Shown here one piece after another: positions 1 through 5,133 of a DNA stretch of 5,133 nucleotides. Every line of letters starts with the position of its first letter. Position 1 is the stretch's first letter. Source of the DNA: an uncultured Sphingobacteriia bacterium (GTDB lineage Bacteria > Bacteroidota > Bacteroidia > Chitinophagales > Chitinophagaceae); assembly GCA_945957225.1 (NCBI GenBank), contig CAMFKK010000216.1:1-5133 (forward strand), in the 5' to 3' direction. The position numbers and the translations under genes were made by a program. The notes under the pieces are model-generated. The model saw nothing but the letters and a program-made list of their open reading frames with translations, made no database searches and was not told the origin of the DNA.

Positions 1-44
1 CACTCGACTAGTCGTCGGCAGCGTCAGATGTGTATAAGAGACAG
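1..44 (+). other. Illumina Nextera i5 adapter left on the contig end (not genomic)
   Basis: This is synthetic library sequence. Bases 1-3 (CAC) match the end of the P5 arm. Bases 4-11 (TCGACTAG) match the Nextera i5 index I recall as S513. Bases 12-25 (TCGTCGGCAGCGTC) are the read-1 adapter, and bases 26-44 (AGATGTGTATAAGAGACAG) are the 19-bp Tn5 mosaic end used in tagmentation. All segments are contiguous and in the order of a finished Nextera molecule. Genomic sequence therefore begins at base 45, which is where the transposase cut a library fragment. This part should be trimmed and not annotated as a mobile element. Confidence 0.97.
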
Positions 45-119
45 GATTTAAACTGCCAGAAAACTGTTTTCTATTAAATCCAATAGTACTAAATCTCACA
101 GCCCCGGTAAGATAAAAAT
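45..119. other. Short non-coding tail downstream of the AraC gene
   Basis: These 75 bases lie between the adapter and the stop codon of the minus-strand regulator. I see no coding potential. They hold two small overlapping A/T-rich inverted repeats: AGAAAAC-T-GTTTTCT at 58-72, and CTATT-AAATCC-AATAG at 71-86. Neither has a GC-rich stem followed by a U-tract in the direction of the regulator transcript, so a terminator cannot be called. Any neighbouring gene to the left is outside the contig. Confidence 0.6.
58..72. repeat. Small perfect palindrome
   Basis: AGAAAAC (58-64) and GTTTTCT (66-72) are perfect inverted copies around a single central T. As RNA it could form only a short stem with one G-C pair and a 3- to 5-base loop. 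Because it is symmetric DNA it could be a protein-binding site, but one copy beside a contig end does not support a function. Confidence 0.4.
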
Positions 120-1016
120 TCAATTCCCCCCCCGATACTCCACCGGCGTCTTCCCCACCCTTTGCTTAAACAACCTAGTAAAATGCTGAGGATATTTAAA
201 TCCCAATTCAAATGCAATTTGATTCACCGATTTTTGCTGGTCAAAAATCAATTCTTTAGCGTATTCAATCACTTTAGACTGTATATAATCCTGCGCCGTT
301 TTTCCCAATTCCTTTTTCACTAAATCACCAAAATATCCCGCAGACAAATGCAATTCAGCAGCACACCATGCTACTGTGGGCAAACCCAATACCTGGGGTT
401 TCTCAGAATGATAATAGTCATTCAACAGCAGTTCCAATCTTTCTAAAATGCCCAGATTTACTTTTTCCCTTGTCACAAATTGACGCTCATAAAAACGAAT
501 ACAATAATTTAATAAAATCTCAATATTTGAAACAATTAAACGTTTGCTATGCTTGTCAATAGGATGTTCCAATTCAAAATTGATTTTTGAAAAGCTATCC
601 AGAATCAGTTCTCTTTCACGCTTTGATAAATGAAGTGCCTCATTGGATTGGTATCCAAAAAAAGCATATTCCTGCATATGTTTACCCATCGCGGTTCCAT
701 GAATTAAATCTGGATGAAAAATCAAAGCATATCCCTTAGGTTGATAAACTTCTCCAGAACTATCCACCGTTACTACTTGACCAGGTCCTATAAAAACCAA
801 TGTACCTTCTTGATAATCATATGTTGCCCTACCATATTTTAGATCGTCACATTTTACGTCTTTTAAAAAAATGGTATAAAATCCAAAATACATATTAGAT
901 GCTGTTCTGGGATCAGCTTTAGACAAATCCACCACACTAACTAAAGGATGCAGGGTATCATTATTGTTGAAATCATTGTAATCATGAATGGTTTCAAAAC
1001 GGCGTAAATTTTCCAT
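120..1016 (-). CDS. AraC-family transcriptional regulator
   Basis: This is a 298-residue one-component regulator with the usual AraC/XylS layout. The N-terminal half (about 25-125) looks like a small-molecule-sensing cupin-type domain, with beta-rich stretches such as GTLVFIGPGQ near residue 71 and a histidine-containing IFHPDLIHG near 99. The C-terminal 85 residues or so are the DNA-binding domain with two helix-turn-helix units. The first is about 212-250; the second is about 262-294 and carries the family signature (VNQIAFELGF, then HFTRLFKQRVGKTPVEYR). The length is normal for the family. The start at 1016 is the first in-frame ATG after a stop at 1034-1032; no Shine-Dalgarno is visible. 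The gene is divergent from the esterase operon, so it probably controls that operon and perhaps itself, but the ligand is unknown. The coding strand has a run of eight G near the 3' end (codons for RGG just before the stop), so the last residues are sensitive to an indel error. Confidence 0.93.
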   Translation of the reverse strand: MENLRRFETIHDYNDFNNNDTLHPLVSVVDLSKADPRTASNMYFGFYTIFLKDVKCDDLKYGRATYDYQEGTLVFIGPGQVVTVDSSGEVYQPKGYALIFHPDLIHGTAMGKHMQEYAFFGYQSNEALHLSKRERELILDSFSKINFELEHPIDKHSKRLIVSNIEILLNYCIRFYERQFVTREKVNLGILERLELLLNDYYHSEKPQVLGLPTVAWCAAELHLSAGYFGDLVKKELGKTAQDYIQSKVIEYAKELIFDQQKSVNQIAFELGFKYPQHFTRLFKQRVGKTPVEYRGGN

Positions 1017-1190
1017 AACATATTTATTACTTTAAAATTAATGCTTAAAACCAGCTAACAGAAGTCATTTGGGCAAATTCCGCAATATTGGTAGAACAAA
1101 CCGGAATCTGTCTACAAACGAATGCATAAAATGGAATGACCTTTATATTCTATTAAATGGATTTCATTTCTAACATTAGTATCTGCTCAA
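1017..1190. promoter_or_regulatory. Divergent intergenic region with the presumed operon and regulator promoters
   Basis: This 174-bp gap separates the start codons of the AraC gene and the carboxylesterase, so promoters for both directions should lie here. I searched both strands for the Bacteroidota -7 element TAnnTTTG and found no exact match, so no promoter position is assigned. Two weak candidate operator patterns are present. ACAAAC is repeated directly at 1096-1101 and 1114-1119, an 18-bp period on nearly the same helix face plus about 0.7 turn. ATTCCG at 1077-1082 is inverted as CGGAAT at 1102-1107. AraC-family proteins often bind direct repeats about two helical turns apart, but six-base matches can arise by chance. 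Confidence 0.55.
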
Positions 1191-2813
1191 ATGAAAAAAG
1201 TCTTATCCCTTTTCCTAGTAACCTTAATGACATCTCAGGTATTTGCACAAGCTATTCCAAACAATGATGTCAGTAATACCCCCGTCATCCATACGCTTTC
1301 TGGAGATCTACAAGGCAAAAACAATGGGGAGGTATGGATTTTCAAAGGCATTCCTTATGCTGCTCCACCAATTGGTGCGTTTCGTTGGCGTCCGCCTCAA
1401 CCATTGGCAGCTTGGAAAGGAATCAAAGAAGTCCATAAATATGGAGCAGATTGTGCTCAAATGGGTTTTCCAAGGGGAGCAGATTCTATTTCTAAAACAT
1501 CTTCAGAAGACTGTCTTTATTTAAATATTTGGATGCCAGCAGGTACAAAAACCAATTCAAAATTACCAGTGATGGTATGGATACATGGTGGAGCTTTTAT
1601 GTTTGGTAGTGGTGCTCAACAAGATTTTTCAGGTGAACATTTTGCCAAACAAGGTATCATTTTGGTAACCATTAATTACAGGCTTGGAAGGCTTGGATTC
1701 TTTGCGTTTCCAGCATTAAGCAAAGAACATCCAGAAGAACCTAAAGGAAATTACGCTTATATGGATCAGATTGCGGCTTTGCAATGGGTTCAAAAAAACA
1801 TTGGATCATTTGGTGGCAATCCTAAAAACGTAACCATTTTTGGAGAATCTGCAGGTGGTGTATCTGTTCATTCATTACTGAGTATCCCTAAAGCAAATGG
1901 GTTATTCCATAAAGCTATCAGTGAATCTGGAGGTGGCAGAAATGGGGTTTTAACAGGAAGACCTATACAACTTGAAAATGCGGACAAGTACTATCCTGTT
2001 TCCGCAGAAACAATTGGAATAAATTTTGCCAAAAGATATGGAATTGAAGGCAGCGATGCCAATGCATTAGCAAAGTTAAGAGCTTTAACTGTTGCACAGA
2101 TTGTAGATGGTGGTCAAGAAACTGATGGACAAGGCGGGCCTATTACTTATCCAGGTCCTATTTTAGATGGAAAATTGGTAGTGGAAACTGCACAGTCTGC
2201 CTATGAAGCTGGAAGAATACCCAATGTTACACTGATGATTGGTTCCAATAGCGCTGAGGTTCCAGCTGGTTTTGTCAATGCAAGATCCAAGGATGAATTA
2301 TTTTCATTATTTGGAAATATGAAATCTGACGCTGCTGCAGTTTATGATCCAGAAGGGAAAGAAGATTTTGCAAAAATTCTTTGCTTGGTTAATACAGATA
2401 AGGTTTGGGCAGAGCCAGCCAGATTTACGGCCAATGCCTTTACTAAAAAAGGCAAATCGGCTTATCTCTATCTTTTTTCCTATGTACCAGCTTCTATGCA
2501 ACAAATGATGCGTTTTGGTGCAAGTCACGCTTCAGAAATAGGATATGTTTTTAATAATTTAAGGGGAAGAAATGGAGTTGTTTTGGCAGATAAAGATTTA
2601 GCTGTTGCCAAAATGATGAATACCTACTGGGGCAATTTTGCAAAAACAGGAAATCCTAATGGAAACGGACTTACAGAATGGCCCGTTTTTGATAACAAAA
2701 AAAATAGTCTAATTGAATTTCAATCTGATGGAAAAGCGGTTGGCAAACCCGATTTTAGAAATGCTAGATTAGACCTTATTCAAAAAGCGTTAAATACTGG
2801 TAACCTACACTAA
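1191..2813 (+). CDS. Exported type-B carboxylesterase (PnbA-like)
   Basis: This 540-residue enzyme belongs to the COesterase branch of the alpha/beta-hydrolases, which cleaves carboxylic esters to an acid and an alcohol. Residues 1-19 form a Sec signal peptide (hydrophobic LSLFLVTLM, then VFA|Q), so it should act in the periplasm or outside the cell. All family marks are visible: the oxyanion-hole loop IHGGAF (131-136); EDCLYLNIWMP (106-116); the nucleophile elbow FGESAGG with Ser220; a probable catalytic acid Glu356 in GSNSAEV; and His446 in GASHASEIGYVF. Cys88 and Cys108 match the conserved N-terminal disulfide pair. The length is typical, and no catalytic residue is missing. The ATG at 1191 is the only in-frame start after a stop at 1137, and it gives a clean signal peptide. 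It is the first gene of the plus-strand operon, with the reductase 16 bp downstream. Substrate preference cannot be read; p-nitrobenzyl-type, aryl and lactone esters are all handled in the family. Confidence 0.95.
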   Translation: MKKVLSLFLVTLMTSQVFAQAIPNNDVSNTPVIHTLSGDLQGKNNGEVWIFKGIPYAAPPIGAFRWRPPQPLAAWKGIKEVHKYGADCAQMGFPRGADSISKTSSEDCLYLNIWMPAGTKTNSKLPVMVWIHGGAFMFGSGAQQDFSGEHFAKQGIILVTINYRLGRLGFFAFPALSKEHPEEPKGNYAYMDQIAALQWVQKNIGSFGGNPKNVTIFGESAGGVSVHSLLSIPKANGLFHKAISESGGGRNGVLTGRPIQLENADKYYPVSAETIGINFAKRYGIEGSDANALAKLRALTVAQIVDGGQETDGQGGPITYPGPILDGKLVVETAQSAYEAGRIPNVTLMIGSNSAEVPAGFVNARSKDELFSLFGNMKSDAAAVYDPEGKEDFAKILCLVNTDKVWAEPARFTANAFTKKGKSAYLYLFSYVPASMQQMMRFGASHASEIGYVFNNLRGRNGVVLADKDLAVAKMMNTYWGNFAKTGNPNGNGLTEWPVFDNKKNSLIEFQSDGKAVGKPDFRNARLDLIQKALNTGNLH

Positions 2814-2829
2814 AATGACAATTAATTAA

Positions 2830-3681
2830 ATGCAAAATATAAAATTGAATAATGGATTGTCAATGCCTTTACTTGGATTTGGCGTATTCCAAATCCATGA
2901 CAAAAAGGAATGTAAAAAAGCCGTTCTCAATGCAATTGAAACTGGCTATCGACTAATAGACACTGCCGCCTCTTATGGTAATGAAGTAGCTGTTGGAAAA
3001 GCCATCATCAAATCTGGTATCAATAGAAAAGATTTATTTATTACAACCAAAGTTTGGATTCAATCCGATGGATATGAAGGAACCATGAAATCATTTGAGC
3101 AATCTCTCAACAATTTACAAGTAGATTATCTTGACCTTTATTTAATGCATCAGCCATTTGGAGATATATATGGAAGCTGGAGGGCTATGCAGGATTTATA
3201 CAAGAAAGGAAAAATAAAAGCAATTGGTGTAAGTAATTTTCATCCTGATAGATTAATTGATTTAATTGTTCATAATCAGATAGTACCTGCTGTAAATCAA
3301 ATTGAAACACATCCTTTTCAACAACAAATTGAAACACATCAATTCTTAAAAGACAATCTTGTCCAACTGGAATCATGGGGTCCTTTGGCGGAAGGGAAAA
3401 ATAACATATTTCAACACAAAGTGCTGGCAAAAATTGGAAAAAAATATAAAAAAACAATTCCTCAAGTTGTATTAAGATGGTTAATTCAAAGAGAAATTGT
3501 AGCCATTCCAAAAACTGTCAAAAAAGAACGTATGCAAGAGAATTTCAACATTTTTGATTTTGAATTAAGTAAAGAAGATCTTCTTGCAATTAAAAGATTG
3601 GATCAGAAGAAAAGCTCCTTTTTTGACCATCGTGACCCCATTATGGTAAAATGGTTGGGAGAGCGGAAATTGAATGCATAA
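2830..3681 (+). CDS. Aldo/keto reductase, NADPH-dependent
   Basis: This is a 283-residue cytosolic (beta/alpha)8-barrel reductase that converts aldehydes or ketones to alcohols with NADPH. The catalytic tetrad is complete: Asp44 and Tyr49 in DTAASYGNE, Lys74 in ITTKVW, and His107 in YLMHQP. GVSNF (133-137) and NQIETHPF (156-163) are family signatures. IPKTVKKERMQEN (226-238) is the cofactor loop; Lys228 and Arg234 occupy positions that hold the 2'-phosphate in related enzymes, hence NADPH. The closest type is the small bacterial AKR group of 2,5-diketogluconate reductase and YvgN/YtbE proteins. In place of the common AYSPLG it has ESWGPLAEG (181-189), as in one subgroup. There is no signal peptide, unlike its operon neighbours. 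The start at 2830 is 16 bp after the esterase stop; an in-frame ATG at 2815 is closed by a stop immediately before it. The physiological substrate is not evident. Confidence 0.95.
   Translation: MQNIKLNNGLSMPLLGFGVFQIHDKKECKKAVLNAIETGYRLIDTAASYGNEVAVGKAIIKSGINRKDLFITTKVWIQSDGYEGTMKSFEQSLNNLQVDYLDLYLMHQPFGDIYGSWRAMQDLYKKGKIKAIGVSNFHPDRLIDLIVHNQIVPAVNQIETHPFQQQIETHQFLKDNLVQLESWGPLAEGKNNIFQHKVLAKIGKKYKKTIPQVVLRWLIQREIVAIPKTVKKERMQENFNIFDFELSKEDLLAIKRLDQKKSSFFDHRDPIMVKWLGERKLNA
3298..3339 (+). repeat. Tandem 15-bp exact repeat inside the reductase gene
   Basis: CAAATTGAAACACAT occurs exactly at 3298-3312 and again at 3325-3339, in frame with a 27-bp period, so the protein reads QIETH-PFQQ-QIETH. 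The first copy is the conserved NQIETHPF strand and loop. The second falls at the start of the next helix, where I expect homologs to have a related but less similar sequence. The total length of the enzyme is normal, so this is unlikely to be an insertion. Confidence 0.8.
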
Positions 3682-3711
3682 TCTTTAATAAATCACCTAT
3701 AAAATTATAAC

Positions 3712-4173
3712 ATGAAAAAAATGCTTTTTGTATTGTTAGCCATGACATTTACTCAAATTGGTTTTACACAAACCAATTCAAATCAAAGTCCTGACCAAGA
3801 AGAAATTGTTTCCATTTCAAAAAAGAAATGGAATTGGATGTCTGAAAAAATTGTTGACTCACTAGATCAATTGTTTCACGAAAAATCTATGTTTATCCAT
3901 ATGGGAGGAAGCTGGGGAAAATCCCAAGAACTAAATGTTATCAAAAGCGGAGGCATTTGGTATAAAAAAGCAGAAGTATATGCTGTTTCATTAAATATCA
4001 TTGGAAATACGGCCATCCTGTTAAATGACATTGACTTACTTGCAGTTGTTGGAGGGAATGAAGTGATTAACCCATTTATGGTTACTGAAGTTTATATAAA
4101 AGAAAAAGGTAAATGGATCATGGGTTCTCTTACTTTTTCCCAATTACGTAGGCCTGTAAAATTGACTAAATAA
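3712..4173 (+). CDS. Exported NTF2-like (DUF4440/SnoaL-like) protein
   Basis: This 153-residue protein has a Sec signal peptide (residues 1-19, MKKMLFVLLAMTF..., cut near GFT|Q) followed by a single NTF2-like cone domain. Visible family features are an N-terminal helix with KKKWNWM (38-43) and SLDQLFHEKSMFIHMGG (50-66). The beta-rich half follows, with NTAILLNDIDL (99-109), PFMVTEVYIKEKGKWIMGSL (121-140) and a final TFSQL. NTF2-like domains either bind small hydrophobic ligands or act as isomerases, cyclases or dehydratases; here no reaction can be assigned. His57, His63 and Trp68 around the HMGGSWG turn are plausible pocket residues, which is inference. It lies 30 bp after the reductase and 15 bp before the lipoprotein hydrolase, inside the presumed operon, which suggests a periplasmic role with the two esterases. 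No Shine-Dalgarno is visible. The ATG at 3712 gives the complete signal peptide. Confidence 0.85.
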   Translation: MKKMLFVLLAMTFTQIGFTQTNSNQSPDQEEIVSISKKKWNWMSEKIVDSLDQLFHEKSMFIHMGGSWGKSQELNVIKSGGIWYKKAEVYAVSLNIIGNTAILLNDIDLLAVVGGNEVINPFMVTEVYIKEKGKWIMGSLTFSQLRRPVKLTK

Positions 4174-4188
4174 TTAATGCTTAATTGT

Positions 4189-5133
4189 ATGAAGTTTCTA
4201 CAAATGAGATTGATACTATTGGGTTTAATCTTTTCAATTACCTTATTAACGGTAGCTTGCTCTTCAAATAAACTGATCCATAGTAGTGAAATTATCAGCA
4301 TCAAAGATCAAGGCAGTTTTATGGTTGGAGGTGCTGTATTAAAAGAACCTGGAATATTTGACCCCATCAAACCTACTGCAGCAGGTCAAACATATAGAGG
4401 TGACCACGCTTATATCTTTTATCAAATTCCTGCAAATGCTAAAAAATTACCCTTGGTAATGTGGCATGGCATTGGACAGTTTTCCAAAACCTGGGAAACA
4501 ACACCAGATGGAAGGGATGGATTTCAAAACATCTTTTTGAAGAGAGGATTTGGTGTTTATTTAATGGATCAACCCAGAAGAGGTGATGCAGGCAGGAGCA
4601 CAATTGGAGGTACCATTGTTGCCATACCCGATGAACAACAATGGTTTGGCACTTTTAGAGTAGGTATATGGCCCAACTATTATGAGGGTGTTCAATTTGC
4701 ACGTGATAGCAATACCCTGAATCAATATTTCCGTTCCATGACCCCCAATATTGGCCCAATTGATATTGCGGTTAATACCGATGCCGCTAGTGCCCTATTT
4801 AATAAAATTGGTCCAGGGATTTTGGTTACACATTCACATTCAGGTGGTATGGGTTGGGCAACTGCGGTAAAAAACGCACAGGTAAAAGCCATTGTATCTT
4901 ACGAACCAGGTAGTGGATTTTTATTTCCGGAAGGACAGGTACCAACCCCAATAGAAAGTTCGGGTGGGGCCATTACCGCATTACCTATTCCAATGGCTGA
5001 TTTTATTAAGTTGACAAAAATTCCCATCATCATTTATTATGGTGATAATATTCCAAATACCCCATCACCCTATCCAGGTCCAGATGGATGGCGTGCAAGG
5101 CTAGCTATGGCCAAATTATGGCAAACCGCCGTA
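4189..5133 (+). CDS. Lipoprotein alpha/beta hydrolase, esterase 713-like (3' truncated)
   Basis: This frame stays open to the window end, giving 315 residues without a stop. Residues 7-23 are hydrophobic and end in a lipobox (LTVAC, lipid-bearing Cys24), so the protein should be membrane-anchored. SSNK after the Cys shows no acidic export signal, so a periplasm-facing anchor is likelier than surface display. The hydrolase domain begins near residue 70. MWHGIGQ (91-97) followed by TWETTPDGRDGFQN and DQPRRGDAGR (127-136) resembles the atypical esterase 713 of Alcaligenes. The nucleophile elbow is THSHSGG (214-220) with Ser218, using Ser instead of the first Gly of GxSxG. Glu239 in VSYEPG is the likely catalytic acid. 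The catalytic His is expected beyond the contig end, with perhaps 50 residues missing. ATG codons at 4177, 4189 and 4204 are all in frame; 4189 (MKFLQMRL) gives a normal positively charged signal start, and 4204 is also possible. It is 15 bp after the NTF2-like gene. Confidence 0.88.
   Translation, partial: MKFLQMRLILLGLIFSITLLTVACSSNKLIHSSEIISIKDQGSFMVGGAVLKEPGIFDPIKPTAAGQTYRGDHAYIFYQIPANAKKLPLVMWHGIGQFSKTWETTPDGRDGFQNIFLKRGFGVYLMDQPRRGDAGRSTIGGTIVAIPDEQQWFGTFRVGIWPNYYEGVQFARDSNTLNQYFRSMTPNIGPIDIAVNTDAASALFNKIGPGILVTHSHSGGMGWATAVKNAQVKAIVSYEPGSGFLFPEGQVPTPIESSGGAITALPIPMADFIKLTKIPIIIYYGDNIPNTPSPYPGPDGWRARLAMAKLWQTAV

Noticed and set aside
26..44. Tn5 mosaic end as a natural transposon terminus
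   Set aside because: It is preceded directly by the synthetic read-1 adapter and an index, and no transposase gene is present, so it is a tagmentation adapter.
58..86. Intrinsic terminator for the AraC gene
   Set aside because: The inverted repeats here are short and almost entirely A/T, without a GC-rich stem or a following U-tract in the transcript direction.
368..562. 64-codon plus-strand open frame
   Set aside because: It lies wholly inside the well-supported AraC gene on the other strand and its translation has no recognisable domain.
1017..1190. Exact Bacteroidota -7 promoter element (TAnnTTTG)
   Set aside because: Reading both strands found no exact match; near matches had two or more mismatches, so no promoter position is claimed.
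1243..1524. 93-codon plus-strand open frame
   Set aside because: It is a frame shadow of the carboxylesterase, which has full family motifs through this stretch.
2307..2528. 73-codon minus-strand open frame
   Set aside because: It is antisense to the carboxylesterase region holding the catalytic His and shows no domain of its own.
3185..3511. 108-codon minus-strand open frame
   Set aside because: It is antisense to the aldo/keto reductase. The Leu/Phe-rich translation looks membrane-like only because it is the complement of AT-rich Lys- and Glu-rich codons.
4092..4304. 70-codon minus-strand open frame across the junction of two genes
   Set aside because: It overlaps the end of the NTF2-like gene and the signal peptide of the lipoprotein, both well supported on the plus strand.

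Overview
The window is the end of an assembled contig from an AT-rich bacterium, most likely a member of the Bacteroidota. Three things suggest this: no gene has a clear Shine-Dalgarno sequence, intergenic leaders are A/T-rich, and the predicted signal peptides end before Gln (VFA|Q, GFT|Q). The proteins also resemble families I associate with Sphingobacteriia, Chitinophagia and Flavobacteriia. The assignment is by impression, not by a search.

Layout: bases 1-44 are not genomic. They are an Illumina Nextera i5 adapter: the end of P5, an 8-base index and the read-1 primer ending in the Tn5 mosaic end. Bases 45-119 are a short non-coding tail. An AraC-family regulator lies on the minus strand (120-1016). 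A 174-bp divergent intergenic region (1017-1190) separates it from four plus-strand genes: an exported type-B carboxylesterase (1191-2813), a cytoplasmic aldo/keto reductase (2830-3681), a small exported NTF2-like/DUF4440 protein (3712-4173), and a lipoprotein alpha/beta hydrolase resembling bacterial esterase 713 (4189 to the window end, truncated). The gaps between these four are 16, 30 and 15 bp, so they are probably one operon.

Working model (inference): the AraC protein senses a small molecule and controls the divergent operon. Two unrelated exported esterases would hydrolyse an ester or lactone, the NTF2-like protein would bind or process a product in the periplasm, and the reductase would reduce a carbonyl product in the cytosol. 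The substrate cannot be read from the sequence. Each family is known; the combination is the most interesting biological feature. No RNA genes, CRISPR array, insertion sequence or convincing intrinsic terminator is visible.
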